Assembly (NCBI GenBank): GCA_003258735.1
Contig: QHME01000005.1
Span: 72,127 to 136,126, forward strand
Length of the DNA: 64,000 nt
Direction of reading: 5' to 3'
Source: Candidatus Melainabacteria bacterium
Lineage (GTDB): Bacteria; Cyanobacteriota; Vampirovibrionia; Gastranaerophilales; Gastranaerophilaceae
Positions 34,588 to 45,000 of the stretch are shown one piece after another. Made by a program: the position numbers and the translations under genes. A model generated the notes under the pieces. That model saw only the letters and a list, made by a program, of their open reading frames with translations, had not been told where the DNA came from and did no database searches. Within the stretch, counting starts at the first letter, position 1; each line of letters begins with the position of its first letter.

Positions 34588-35430
34588 ATGTTGAGAGGAC
34601 CTTTTTTAGATAGAACTTGGATGGCGCAAAACCCTGATTATTCTACATCAGATATTGTTATGTTAGGTTTGCCGTTTGATGGTACGGTGTCTTATCGTCC
34701 AGGTTCAAGATTTGCACCTGAGCAAATTCGTCTTGCGAGTTGGGGCTTAGAAGAATATTCTCCAACATTTGATAAAGAACTGGCTGATGTAAATTTCCAC
34801 GACGCAGGAGATTTGGAGTTTCCTTTAGGAAATACGTATAAAACTTTAGAACAAATTGAACAAAATGTCCTTGATATATATAATGATGGCAAAAAAGTCT
34901 TTGGTATCGGTGGAGAACATTTGGTGACTTTACCTGAAGTTAGAGCTGTATCTAAGTTTTATGATGATTTAGCAGTTGTACATTTTGATGCTCATACTGA
35001 TTTGAGAGAAGAATATATGGGTGAAGAAATGTCTCATAGTGCTGTTATTCGCCATATTTCAAAATTTGTAAAACCTGAAAATATTAAACAAATCGGTATC
35101 CGCTCAGGAATGAAGGAAGAATGGGAATTTATGGCTAAACATAATACCCTTTGTCACAAATATTCTGATTTAGATTCATTAAAAAATAAAAATATCTTTG
35201 TTACAGTAGATTTAGATTGTCTTGACACTTCAATTATGCCTGGAACAGGGACTCCGGAAGTTGGAGGAATGTCATTTAATGAACTTTTGGGCTGGTTTAA
35301 GTATTTAAAGGATTTCAATATTGTAGGTGCAGATGTTGTTGAACTTGCGCCTGATTATGACTCTTCAGGTGCATCAACTGCTGTAGCTACAAAGGTTATC
35401 AGAGAATTACTTATGGCAATGGGAAAATAG
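34588..35430 (+). CDS. speB: agmatinase (ureohydrolase family)
   Basis: 280 aa. Binuclear manganese ligands are visible: His in GIGGEHLVTLPE, FDAHTDLREEY, and TVDLDCLDTSIMPGTGTPE. The spacing fits agmatinase, which splits agmatine to putrescine and urea; formiminoglutamase or arginase are less likely given GTGTPEVGG. Strong AAGGAG RBS. ligA follows after nine bases and probably shares the transcript. No arginine decarboxylase is in the window. Confidence 0.9.
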   Translation: MLRGPFLDRTWMAQNPDYSTSDIVMLGLPFDGTVSYRPGSRFAPEQIRLASWGLEEYSPTFDKELADVNFHDAGDLEFPLGNTYKTLEQIEQNVLDIYNDGKKVFGIGGEHLVTLPEVRAVSKFYDDLAVVHFDAHTDLREEYMGEEMSHSAVIRHISKFVKPENIKQIGIRSGMKEEWEFMAKHNTLCHKYSDLDSLKNKNIFVTVDLDCLDTSIMPGTGTPEVGGMSFNELLGWFKYLKDFNIVGADVVELAPDYDSSGASTAVATKVIRELLMAMGK

Positions 35431-35439
35431 GTTTTTATT

Positions 35440-37494
35440 ATGCAAAAAAATGATATGCAATTGAGCTTAAACTATAATGTCGAAACTTCTGAAAACTCAG
35501 ATAAACCAACCGATAACGATAAAAAACGTATTCAATTTTTGAAAGATGAAATCAATAAAAGTAATTACAAATACTACGTTGAAGAAAATCCATATTTGAG
35601 CGATTTTGAGTATGATAAAATGTTTGCGGAATTAAAAACATTAGAAGAAAAATTCCCTTCTCTAAAAACTTTAGATAGTCCGACACAAAGAGTAGGGTCA
35701 GTTAGTGAAAAGTTTTTTTCTCACACTCATAAATACCGTTTGTATAGTTTAGATAACACATATAATGCGCAAGAGCTTACCGATTGGTATGAAAAGATTT
35801 GTGCAAAGTATAACAGAAAATTGCAACTTGTTTGCGAACTCAAAATTGATGGTTTAGCGATTGCATTGACTTATGATAAGGGGATTTTTTCACTTGGAGT
35901 AACTCGTGGAGATGGTGTCACAGGTGAAAACATCACAACAAATTTAAAAACAATTAAAGCAATTCCTTTAAAATTATTTTCACCAAAAACTTTAGAGGTG
36001 CGTGGTGAAATTTATATGCCAAAAACTTCTTTTGAAAAATTAAATGAAGAAGCTTTGCAAAAGGGAGAAAAAGTTTTTGCAAATCCTCGTAATGCCGCAA
36101 GCGGTTCTTTGCGCCAATTGGATAGTACAATTACCGCAAAACGCGATTTATCAATGTTCACTTACACTGGTATATTTGAAGATACGGAGGACAAAAATAT
36201 CAAAACCCATTATGATGGTATGATGTACTTGAAGAAACTTGGCTTTAAGGTAAACCCAAATATCAGGTTGGTTGATGATATTCAAGGGGCGATTGATTAT
36301 TGCAAAGAGTGGGAAACCAAGCGTTTTGATTTGAATTATGCAACTGATGGGGTTGTTATAAAAATCAATGATTTTGATATCCAAAAAGATTTAGGATTCA
36401 CCGCTCGAGCACCAAAATGGGCAACAGCGTTTAAATTTCCACCGGAAGAAGTTGCAACAAAACTTCTTGATATCGAACTCAACACCGGAAAAACCGGTGT
36501 AGTAACTCCTGTTGCTGTGCTTACACCTGTTCAACTTGCAGGTAGTACGGTTGCAAGGGCAAGTCTTCATAATTTTGATGAAATTGCAAGACTTGATATA
36601 AGAATTGGAGATACTGTTTTAATAAAAAAAGCCGCAGAAATCATTCCAAAAGTTGTAAAAGTGATGGATACCAAAGAACATAACAGTTTACCTGTTTATC
36701 AAACCCCAAAGACCTGTCCGGCATGTGGAGGTCCACTGACCGAACGCGAAGGGGAAGTTGGTTTGTATTGTGAAAATCCAAATTGCGCTCAATTGATGTG
36801 CGCCAAAATTGAATACTGGGTAAGCAAAGAGGCTATGGACATTGATTATGTCGGACCTGCATTAATTCAACAGTTGTATGATAAAAAATATATTTCAGCT
36901 CCGGTTGATTTATACAGATTGACAATGGAAGATTTGTTGCAACTTGAATCTATAAAAGATAAATCTGCTCAAAACATTTATAATTCTATCCAAAATAGTA
37001 AGCAAAGACCACTAAACAGACTACTTACCGCGATGGGAATACGTCATGTTGGTAAAGAAACCGCAGATATTTTGGCTGGAGAATTTCCTTCAATTGATAT
37101 ATTGAAAAATACTTCACTTGAGGAACTTTCAAATGTTGAAGGTATTGGTGATATTATTGCCAAATCAATTTATAATTATTTCCATAATGAAAATAATATT
37201 AAATTGATTGAGGAGTTAAAGGAACTAGGTATAAATCCGCAAGGAATCGCAAAAGTTAAATCTAATAAATTTGAAGGTAAAACTTTTGTTTTAACAGGAA
37301 CATTGCCAACAATGACAAGGGATGAAGCTAGTGAAATAATTAAATCTCATGGCGGTAAAACTTCATCCTCAGTTTCTAAAAAAACATCTTACGTTTTGGC
37401 TGGCGAAAATGCAGGTTCAAAATTAGACAAAGCTGTAAATTTAGGTGTTATAATATTGACAGAAGAGGATTTTCTTGGAATGATAAAGGAATAA
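35440..37494 (+). CDS. ligA: NAD-dependent DNA ligase
   Basis: 684 aa, full length. Domain Ia (35-95) binds NAD; adenylation nucleophile Lys135 lies in CELKIDGLAIAL. OB-fold domain follows; a Cys4 zinc finger (C426, C429, C444, C449) precedes the helix-hairpin-helix repeats (about 480-590, GIRHVGKETADIL, VEGIGDIIAKSIY). A C-terminal BRCT domain begins near 605 (FEGKTFVLTGTLPTMTRDEA). Seals nicks in replication and repair. The first 30 residues are a non-conserved Asn/Asp-rich extension. Confidence 0.97.
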   Translation: MQKNDMQLSLNYNVETSENSDKPTDNDKKRIQFLKDEINKSNYKYYVEENPYLSDFEYDKMFAELKTLEEKFPSLKTLDSPTQRVGSVSEKFFSHTHKYRLYSLDNTYNAQELTDWYEKICAKYNRKLQLVCELKIDGLAIALTYDKGIFSLGVTRGDGVTGENITTNLKTIKAIPLKLFSPKTLEVRGEIYMPKTSFEKLNEEALQKGEKVFANPRNAASGSLRQLDSTITAKRDLSMFTYTGIFEDTEDKNIKTHYDGMMYLKKLGFKVNPNIRLVDDIQGAIDYCKEWETKRFDLNYATDGVVIKINDFDIQKDLGFTARAPKWATAFKFPPEEVATKLLDIELNTGKTGVVTPVAVLTPVQLAGSTVARASLHNFDEIARLDIRIGDTVLIKKAAEIIPKVVKVMDTKEHNSLPVYQTPKTCPACGGPLTEREGEVGLYCENPNCAQLMCAKIEYWVSKEAMDIDYVGPALIQQLYDKKYISAPVDLYRLTMEDLLQLESIKDKSAQNIYNSIQNSKQRPLNRLLTAMGIRHVGKETADILAGEFPSIDILKNTSLEELSNVEGIGDIIAKSIYNYFHNENNIKLIEELKELGINPQGIAKVKSNKFEGKTFVLTGTLPTMTRDEASEIIKSHGGKTSSSVSKKTSYVLAGENAGSKLDKAVNLGVIILTEEDFLGMIKE

Positions 37495-37509
37495 AAAGGA
37501 TTGTATAAT

Positions 37510-37992
37510 ATGAAGATTGTTCAAATTGATGGTGTAAAAGGTGTAATAACAGCTGTATTTATGGGTGCCTGCCTTTTTTCAGGGTTTGTATTGTGTCCAG
37601 GATATGTTGCAATGTCATTGTGGAACAAATATTTGGTAAATCTTTATATGTTCCCAACGCTAAACTTGTTTCAAGGGGTCTTGTTGTGGGGAATTGCGGT
37701 GATAACATACTGTATTTTGTCCAAAAAAGGCTTTGCTATTTCTTTCAAGAATACTCCGGAACTAAGTGATGCTGAGTTAAATTCAATTATCCAAAGAGCA
37801 AAAATTGATTCAAGAATGAGAATGATGAATACAATGATTTCAAAGACTGATAAATTTGAAGTTCGCAAAGAAAACGTAGTGAAATCAACTTCAGTTGAGA
37901 AGGAGTCTTTAGTATCTTCTCCGATTTCAATTTCTTCAAAAAAAGAATCAGCAGAAAAATCCGGAAATGAAGATATTTCAAAAATAAAATAG
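37510..37992 (+). CDS. hypothetical protein with two membrane helices, 160 aa
   Basis: The ATG at 37510 has AAGGA eight bases upstream; the frame is open slightly earlier. Two hydrophobic helices (VITAVFMGACLFSGFVLCPG and LFQGVLLWGIAVITYCIL) are followed by a cytoplasmic tail of about 90 Ser/Lys/Glu-rich residues containing a helix (SDAELNSIIQRAKIDSRMRM). 15 bases after ligA, in the same operon. Family not recognised. Confidence 0.72.
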   Translation: MKIVQIDGVKGVITAVFMGACLFSGFVLCPGYVAMSLWNKYLVNLYMFPTLNLFQGVLLWGIAVITYCILSKKGFAISFKNTPELSDAELNSIIQRAKIDSRMRMMNTMISKTDKFEVRKENVVKSTSVEKESLVSSPISISSKKESAEKSGNEDISKIK

Positions 37993-38018
37993 TAACTAGT
38001 TAATATTTTGGAGGTATT

Positions 38019-38774
38019 ATGAAAAAAATAATTATGTCTACATTACTTGCAGCAATGGTTGTTACAACTCCGTCTTTTGTTTTATCTGCAGGTGCAATCA
38101 ATGGTGCTGAACCTGAACGCGGATATGTTTCAGTTTCTTATACAGCAGAAAAAGAAGTCTCTCCTGATACTGTAGAAGTTTCAATTGCTATCAGAACTGA
38201 TGATAGAAAGACAATGCAAGAGGCTGTCAGAAAAAATAAAGAACTTTCAGATAAAGTTTATGCCTATTTGAAAGGGCAAATCACTCCAACAAATGGAGAT
38301 TACCTAAAGACAGCAAATTATTCAGCATCTCCAAGTTATGTTTATAACAACAATAAAAGAATTTTAGATAAATATGAAGTTTCTAATAATATAATTGTTC
38401 ATACAAAATCACTAGATAAAATTTCAACAATTATTGATAAATCATTAGAACTTGGTGCTACAACCGTTGATAGTTTGAATTTTAGTTTGTCTGAAAAAGA
38501 TGCACAATGTGCAGAATTGTTATCAAATGCAACAAAACAAGCTAGAAAAAGAGCTGATATTGTAGCAGCTGCTGCAGGTTCAACTGTGATTGGAATACGC
38601 AATATTGATACATCTTGTTCGTTCAATTCATCAAGACCTAGATACTATGCAAATTCTTTGATGATGAAAGCTGCGCCAATGGCAGACTCTGCTGATGCCG
38701 GTTCAGGTTCAAATATTGAATCAGGAACGATTAAAGTTTATTCAAATGTAAATGCAAATTTTTATTTAAAATAA
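38019..38774 (+). CDS. exported SIMPL-domain (DUF541) protein
   Basis: 251 aa with GGAGG RBS and a clear signal peptide (KKIIMSTLLAAMVVTTPSFV, cut near LSA-G). The SIMPL domain shows GYVSVSYTAEKEVSPDTVEV near residue 35, YEVSNNIIVHTKSLDKI near 120, and ATKQARKRADIVAAAAGSTV near 172. These are periplasmic or surface proteins of oxidative-stress or envelope type, with no defined enzyme activity. It follows the membrane protein gene by 26 bases and ends at a strong terminator. Confidence 0.88.
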   Translation: MKKIIMSTLLAAMVVTTPSFVLSAGAINGAEPERGYVSVSYTAEKEVSPDTVEVSIAIRTDDRKTMQEAVRKNKELSDKVYAYLKGQITPTNGDYLKTANYSASPSYVYNNNKRILDKYEVSNNIIVHTKSLDKISTIIDKSLELGATTVDSLNFSLSEKDAQCAELLSNATKQARKRADIVAAAAGSTVIGIRNIDTSCSFNSSRPRYYANSLMMKAAPMADSADAGSGSNIESGTIKVYSNVNANFYLK

Positions 38775-38810
38775 ATAGTTTGGATATAGATTTAGAAGTT
38801 AGCGCGCATA

Positions 38811-38846
38811 GTGAGCAGAAAGTTCACAATGCGCGCTTGCTTTTTA
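38811..38846 (+). terminator. Rho-independent terminator of the SIMPL gene
   Basis: AGCGCGCAT / ATGCGCGCT arms (38811-38819, 38829-38837) enclosing a nine-base loop, followed by TGCTTTTT. Confidence 0.88.
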
Positions 38847-38897
38847 TCTGACAATCGTTCAACCATAGAAACCTAAACTGACCCTAATGAGTAACCT

Positions 38898-39122
38898 TTA
38901 TTCACGTTCAAATAGAAATAATTTTGATGCTTGTATATTTAAGGCATCTGCAATTTTATTTACCGTTTTTAATGTCACATTACATTTTCCGTTTTCAATT
39001 TGGCTTATTCTATGTTCTGAAATATCAATCATTTCCCCAAGAGTTGCTTGGGTTAGCTTTGCTCTCATTCTATATAATTTTAAGCGAAAACCAAATTCTT
39101 TAAGAAAATCTTCATCTAACAT
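38898..39122 (-). CDS. Xre-family helix-turn-helix regulator, 74 aa
   Basis: A single HTH_3 domain: KLYRMRAKLTQATLGEMIDI (helices 1-3), SEHRISQIENGKCNVTLKTV, then NKIADALNIQASKLF. Small Cro/C-type repressors of this size act as dimers. No RBS; TAAAAT ends six bases before the ATG, so the message is probably leaderless. A 9-bp palindrome overlaps that -10 box, indicating self-repression. Divergent from a prepilin-like gene, which it may also control. Confidence 0.9.
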   Translation of the reverse strand: MLDEDFLKEFGFRLKLYRMRAKLTQATLGEMIDISEHRISQIENGKCNVTLKTVNKIADALNIQASKLFLFERE

Positions 39123-39129
39123 ATTGGTA

Positions 39130-39154
39130 TTTTATCAACCAAATATTGATAAAA
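39130..39154. promoter_or_regulatory. operator palindrome of the Xre regulator
   Basis: Perfect inverted repeat TTTTATCAA / TTGATAAAA separated by seven bases. The left arm covers the xre -10 box (39129-39134), so dimer binding would block the regulator's own promoter; the divergent prepilin gene starts about 60 bases to the right. Confidence 0.7.
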
Positions 39155-39212
39155 ACATAATCATAAGATATAATAAATATTATAATATATTATAATGGCA
39201 TGGAGAAAAAAT

Positions 39213-39920
39213 ATGTTCAGAAAGTGGCTCAAAATTAAACGAATCAAGACTGGATTTACATTAGCTGAGGTTTTAATCACATTAGGAATAATCGGTGTTG
39301 TTGCAGCAATTACTATCCCCAACTTGATTGCTAATTATAAAGCGCAACGCCTACGTTCAAAATTTTTAAAATCTTATTCAACTGTTCAACAAGTATTCAA
39401 ACAAATGGAAGCAGATGATGTATCATTAAACCCTGATGATTATGGTGCATCTACTTTTTATAGAACTTTTGCAGGTTATCTTGCAGGGGCGACTTTATGT
39501 ACTAATAATACTGCAAAGCCAAATCCGTTATGTTATATTAGGAATTTGCAAGGGGCAAGTTTTTATAAAGGTATAAATAATTACTATCTTGATGATGGCA
39601 GTATTTTATTACCCGATGGAACTCTTTTGATATTTGAAAATACCGTGAAAACTGCAAATCCTTATGTTTTTGTTACTGTTGATTTGAATGGAATTAAAAA
39701 TCCTCCTAATATGGCAGGTTTTGATACTTTTACTTTTGAATTTAAAGAAGGTGTATTAAGGACAATGGGAGATATAAATACACAATTTCAAGGTGACAGG
39801 TATTGTGATCTTGATAAGGTTAAAACAACTTCCCCTTCCTCTAATTATGGTATTGCGTGTGCCCAAAAGGCAAAACAAGATTCTGAGTATTTCAAAACTC
39901 TTGTTAAAAAATATAAGTAA
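39213..39920 (+). CDS. type IV prepilin-like protein (N-terminal methylation motif)
   Basis: 235 aa. The prepilin peptidase site is TG/FTLAEVLITLGIIGVVA, after a 13-residue basic leader (FRKWLKIKRIKT), and the hydrophobic helix that follows assembles the pilus. The globular part includes a Cys pair (ATLCTN, PLCYIRN) and a final Cys region (DRYCDLD, IACAQKA). The ATG at 39213 has GGAGA seven bases before it; an earlier in-frame ATG at 39195 is less likely. Type II secretion pseudopilin or surface pilin cannot be told apart. No pilus-assembly genes nearby. Confidence 0.88.
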   Translation: MFRKWLKIKRIKTGFTLAEVLITLGIIGVVAAITIPNLIANYKAQRLRSKFLKSYSTVQQVFKQMEADDVSLNPDDYGASTFYRTFAGYLAGATLCTNNTAKPNPLCYIRNLQGASFYKGINNYYLDDGSILLPDGTLLIFENTVKTANPYVFVTVDLNGIKNPPNMAGFDTFTFEFKEGVLRTMGDINTQFQGDRYCDLDKVKTTSPSSNYGIACAQKAKQDSEYFKTLVKKYK

Positions 39921-39944
39921 ATAATAATAATATTTTCCAAAAGC

Positions 39945-39973
39945 AAAGACCGGAAAATTTCCGGTCTTTTGAA
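39945..39973. terminator. bidirectional terminator
   Basis: 12-bp stem AAAGACCGGAAA / TTTCCGGTCTTT with one-base loop, between the convergent prepilin and rpsA genes, with T-rich tails on both strands. Confidence 0.88.
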
Positions 39974-39996
39974 TTTATATATCTCCAAATCCTGAA

Positions 39997-41061
39997 TTAT
40001 TCAGCATCTTTATTGATATCTTTTACACTCAACGCGATTCTATGTTCTTGTGGAGTAAATTTTTTGATAAGAACTTCAACGCTATCACCAACTTTGTATT
40101 TGTTGAATGGATTAACGTTTTCTTCAGCCATTTCAGAAACAGGCAATAAAGCTTCTACTCCAGGGAATATATTGATGAAAGCACCAAAACCTGTAACTTT
40201 GTTTACTGTACCTGTAATAACTTGACCTTCTGAGAATTGACCTTCGATTTGTTGCCATGGATCTTCACCCATTCTTTTCAATGACAATGAAATTCTTTTC
40301 AATTCTGTATCAATTTTGATGATTTTAACTTCTAAAGTTTCACCCAAAGAAATTACATCTGAAGGGTGTTTAATTCTTTGCCAAGAAATTTCAGAAATTG
40401 GAAGTAAACCATCGATACCGTTAATATCAACGAAAGCACCGAAATCAGCGATTCTAACAACTTCACCTTTAACAACTTGACCTTCTTCAAGTTCTGATAA
40501 AATGTTATCAACAACTTGGTCTCTTTGTTCAGCAACAGCTTGTCTTTGAGACAAGATAAGTTTGTTTTTCTTAGGGTCTGCTTCAAGAACTTTAACTTCA
40601 ATTTTTTGGTCTAACAAACCATCAAATGGAGTTCCTGTTCTAAGTTGAGAAGAAGGGATGAAACCTTTCAAATCTGCAACGTCAACCAAAACGCCACCTT
40701 TAACAACTGAAACAACTTTTGCAAGGATTGTATCACCTTGAACTTTTGCATCATTAAGTTGAGCCCAAGCTTGAGCAAATGCAAGTCTTTTCAAAGATAA
40801 TAACATACCTTCTTCGTCGTGTTCTTCTTTCAATACGTAAAATTCTTTTTCGTCACCAATTTCAAGTGGTGTAGCTTCTTCTGCAGCAGAGATTTCTTTG
40901 TTAGGTAAGAAAGCTTCTGTTTTAGCACCGCGAACGCTGATTAGATAACCATCTTGGTCTTTTTTCAAAACAGTACCTTCAACGATATCAGCTACTGAAT
41001 GTCCTTTTGAAAAGCTTTCTTCTAACAACTTTTCAAATTCGTCTAATGTTGCTTGTGTCAT
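39997..41061 (-). CDS. rpsA: 30S ribosomal protein S1
   Basis: 354 aa with four S1 RNA-binding repeats: about 22-90 (VEGTVLKKDQDGYLISV), 108-172 (ILAKVVSVVKGGVLVDVADL), 190-262 (VVKGEVVRIADFGAFVDING) and 277-348 (VITGTVNKVTGFGAFINIFP). Shorter than the six-repeat E. coli S1 and similar in size to cyanobacterial and Gram-positive forms. S1 binds mRNA 5' ends and helps SD-weak initiation. GGAG RBS. Interesting beside the many leaderless genes, since S1 is normally not used by leaderless mRNAs. Confidence 0.93.
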   Translation of the reverse strand: MTQATLDEFEKLLEESFSKGHSVADIVEGTVLKKDQDGYLISVRGAKTEAFLPNKEISAAEEATPLEIGDEKEFYVLKEEHDEEGMLLSLKRLAFAQAWAQLNDAKVQGDTILAKVVSVVKGGVLVDVADLKGFIPSSQLRTGTPFDGLLDQKIEVKVLEADPKKNKLILSQRQAVAEQRDQVVDNILSELEEGQVVKGEVVRIADFGAFVDINGIDGLLPISEISWQRIKHPSDVISLGETLEVKIIKIDTELKRISLSLKRMGEDPWQQIEGQFSEGQVITGTVNKVTGFGAFINIFPGVEALLPVSEMAEENVNPFNKYKVGDSVEVLIKKFTPQEHRIALSVKDINKDAE

Positions 41062-41125
41062 TTTTATTTTCTCCTTTTTCTTTTTTGACTTTTCAGTCGT
41101 TTTGTTATTTTATTATCATTTTACG

Positions 41126-41995
41126 TTACTTTTGAACAGATAACCTTTCCATAACCTTTGTTATCACGCTATCAGGGGTTGATGCTCCTGCAGTTACGGA
41201 AATTTTTTCAGATTTGGCTATCAAATCCTTGTAATTGTCCAATTCGGCATCGGTTTCAATATGGATTGTTTTGGTTATTCCTTTTAAAATCTCTGCCAAA
41301 TGGGATGTATTTGCACTTTTTTTTGAACCAACAACAATCATCAAATCGCTTTCTTTTGCCATTTCCTTGGCTTCTGATTGTCGCATTGAAGTGCTTCGGC
41401 ATATTGTGTTTGCAATATGCAATTCCTTTGAAAGCGGAGTCAGGTATTGGATAATTTCATTCAATGTTGAAATCATTTGAGTTGTTTGTACTACTACTCC
41501 AATATTTTTATGTTCTTTCAATTCTTTTTCATAAGGTCTTAGTTGTTCAATTGAATCTGCTACAATAACCTTATCACTATATTGAACAGCATTTGCTCTA
41601 ATTGCAATAACCTCAGGATGTTGAGATTTTCCAACAATTACCAAATAGTAGCCATCTTTTGCAAGTTCTATTGCTTTTTGTTGAACCTTTTTTACATCAG
41701 GACAAGTCAAGTCATAAACTTCAAATCCAACTTTTTCAATTTGTTTGAATACTTGCGGACTTTCTCCATGACTTCTCACAACACAAATTCCCTCGCCCTT
41801 TTGAGGTAATTCTGACAACGAGTTGATACCAAGAGAAGCTAATTCTTCAATCACTTGTGAATTGTGAATTAATTCTCCTAATACACATATATTTCTTTGC
41901 GGATTTTCGGCTTTTAATTTTTTAACGGTTTCAACGGCTCTTTTTACTCCGTAACAAAAACCTGCAAATTTCGCTAGTTTAATTTCTTTCGGCAA
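41126..41995 (-). CDS. ispH: 4-hydroxy-3-methylbut-2-enyl diphosphate reductase
   Basis: Last step of the MEP isoprenoid pathway, giving IPP and DMAPP. 289 aa. The three Fe-S cysteines lie in AGFCYGVKRAVE (Cys14), YDLTCPDVKKVQ (about 98) and ANTICRSTSMRQ (about 194). Other conserved pieces are HNSQVIEELASLGI and VTAGASTPDSVI. The start codon is TTG at 41995, the only one that gives the complete N-terminus; GACAAT ends six bases upstream and there is no clear Shine-Dalgarno, so it may be leaderless. Follows the terminator-free gap after the large hypothetical gene. Confidence 0.95.
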   Translation of the reverse strand: MPKEIKLAKFAGFCYGVKRAVETVKKLKAENPQRNICVLGELIHNSQVIEELASLGINSLSELPQKGEGICVVRSHGESPQVFKQIEKVGFEVYDLTCPDVKKVQQKAIELAKDGYYLVIVGKSQHPEVIAIRANAVQYSDKVIVADSIEQLRPYEKELKEHKNIGVVVQTTQMISTLNEIIQYLTPLSKELHIANTICRSTSMRQSEAKEMAKESDLMIVVGSKKSANTSHLAEILKGITKTIHIETDAELDNYKDLIAKSEKISVTAGASTPDSVITKVMERLSVQK

Positions 41996-42088
41996 TTTGT
42001 AATTGTCTTCTTTCTATAGAACTCGCAAGAATCTCCTGCTGTAAGAGTATTACAACACAAAAAACATCACAAATCAAGTGGATTGAAA

Positions 42089-45000
42089 CTACGCGTTAAA
42101 ACGGAAACCTTTTGGTGGAAATTTTTTATTGATTCGTTTTCCCATTCCAACCTTTGCAGGTCCGAATGTTCCGCCAAAATCTTCTTCTTCATCTTCCAAT
42201 GCCGCCATAGTAAATGCAGTATGTAGAGGTGCTTGTTGTTTATTATATTTTAATTGCCATTCTGTTGAACCAGGAGTTAGAACTTCGTCATTCATACCGA
42301 TTGGGTCACCTTTTTGTCGAGCTAGTTCTTGCGGTGAAACAATTCGATATGAGTCATCTTCAACATTACTAATTGCGCCAAATGCTGTACCTTGACGAGT
42401 AATTATCGTACCATCTGCCAAAGTTTTAGTTGTTTCGTTCGCTTCAAATTTTGGTTGAGGTTGCGGTTGTTGAACTTTAGATTTTTGTTCAGGTTGCGGA
42501 GTATTCTCTTTTAATGATGGTTCATCATATTGAATTGCCGGCTGAGATAACTGTGGTTGAGCATCTCTTTGAAGCCTGCTTTGAGAAACTTGATTGTCTA
42601 TACCTTTAACCTCATTTCTCAATTTTGTTAATTTTTCTCTCTCATCAAGCGGTAAATATTTTAAAAATCTTGCAAATTTAGCATTATTAACTGAGCTAAT
42701 ATTTTGAGTCAAATAATTTTTAAAAATTTTGTAGTCGATAGATGAAAGGTTATCATCAGAAATTTTGTTATTCTCTAATAGAGAGTAAATTGTGTCGCCT
42801 AACTTCGTTAACACAATTCGTTTTGCAGCATCTGTAGCTGAAGAATTGTACAATTTTAGAAGAGTTGAATTATCATTGATATGTTCAATGAAAGAATTCA
42901 AGTATTTAGATTTTGTGATTCTGTCAAAGAATACACTTTGAGCGTTTTCGCCAAGTGAAGATATGATATCAAAAACATCTTTAATGTTAGATGCATTTTT
43001 TAATTTGTTTCTGAGTTCTGCGATTTGTTTGTCTTCTACGGTTGCTTTAAACTCTTCGTCTGCAGCGATTTCTTCCACAGATTGTTTCAATGCCGTTTCA
43101 ATAAGTTTTTCTTTTTCGTGTTCGGCTATTGATTCTTTTATATTGTTTGATGTATCAAGAGCTTCTTGAGCAACTTCATCTCTTTTTGCCTCAAGTTTAG
43201 CTGTTTCATCAACTTGTTTTGAAGAAGCTGTAGATGTCGTATTTAAGTTAGCTCTAGAAACTGAACCTGTTGTAGCTGAAACAGAATCTATATTTTGACG
43301 AGATATTGAAGATCTTGAATTTGTTGTAGAATTATTTGCAACAGCACCTGTTGAACCTGCTGAAATGTGAGCAGATTTAGAATTTGTACCTGTTGAAACT
43401 GTTGCACTTCCTGTTTGAATGCCAGATGTTCTACCACCACTTGTTGGTGATGTGTTTTTTAGATTTGAGCTTGTTGGAACATTTTGCGCAGCACCTTGAG
43501 CTTTTGAACCTTGTTTTTGCGATGCTTGTTGATTATTGTTTACTTGATTTTGAGTTTGATTATTATCTTTTGCTTGAGCTGAAGATGGTGTTGTTTTCGT
43601 CAAGGTTTCTTGAGAAATTTCACCGGTTCTCATAGCGTTTGATATTTTAGCTTGTTCTGCAGGCGGATAATTTTTTGCAGCAGATTCAACATAGCTATTG
43701 TATTGAGAGCGAACACTTTTATCTACGCTTTTTGATGCAGCAGCTAGACCTTCAGTAACCGCAGGATCATTGATTTGTGACATTGATTTTGCAAAATTTA
43801 ATTGTTCTTGCGAACCGTTTACTTTTGCATTTGTAACTAAATCTTGAGCAAATATAGCTTTATTTGCAGAAGATATGCTTGCAGATGTTAGCACCGCCTG
43901 TGAACATGCTTGAGCCGCTTGATAAGATATAATTTTTCTATCGTTCAACCCTTGTGTTAATGGGTCGATTAATTCTTTATACGTTGCAGAATCGGCTACT
44001 ACCTTATTAAGAGCATCACCTTTGAAGTCCGCAGGCAAATCTCTGCTTGATACTTTTGAAACTTCAACATTACCATGTAACATATTTAAACCGTTTGCAA
44101 TATTGTAACCTTCAGCATTTCCTGTTACCCTTTCATGAGCCATGTACTCAGAGAACAAGTGCGGAGGAACAGCTTTTTTAATTATTGCATCCGTAAAGCC
44201 TTTTTCTTTAGCCTGAGCTACGATATATTCAGCTTCTTCCGGAGATACACAACCTTTAAGTAGGTTGTTTAATAGTTTTGCAGCTTCTTTGCTATTACAA
44301 TCTTCAATCTTTCCTAATGTTGCTGCAATATATTGTTCTTTATTCTCAAATCCAAGCCTGCGAGCTTGATCGGAATTGTAAACACGAATTTCTTCAAATG
44401 TATTTCTCGCTTTTTGGTCTATTTTAAAAAGTCTTTCATACTCTGCTTTTAATATTCTTTCTCCTTCTGATAAAGTTTCAGGGTTCTTATTTTTAAGCAT
44501 TTTGTAAATATCTAGTTTTGTAGCTTGGCGACCATTTGCTTTTGAAAATTCCTTTGATAATGATGATTTAGCAAGTTGCTCAGGAGGTAGAGAGTCACCT
44601 TTTTCTTTATAGTATTTTTCCATTACTTCAACCTGTTTTTCAGGACTCAAGTCAAAATACTGTTCAATAGTGTATTTACCAGAATCTATTGCATCAAAAT
44701 AAGTTGCGGCCTTAGAATAAAGCGCATCTTTTTGTTCTTCTGAAAGTTTTGCATAGGCTTCTTTGCCAATAAATTTTTCAGCAAAACCTTGAATTGTTTT
44801 ACTTACAATTTCAGCTTTTTGTTTAGGATCTTTTATTTCAGAAAAACCCTTAATTGTTTTAGCGCAATAGCCTTCAACATATTCTGTTAATCTCTGTTCT
44901 GGAGTTGCATTTCTCCATTCTTCAGATTGTCTGCGCTCTAGTGGAACTAATTCATTTTGGAATGATTTGTACCCTTGAGTTTTAAATTCTTTAAACTCAA

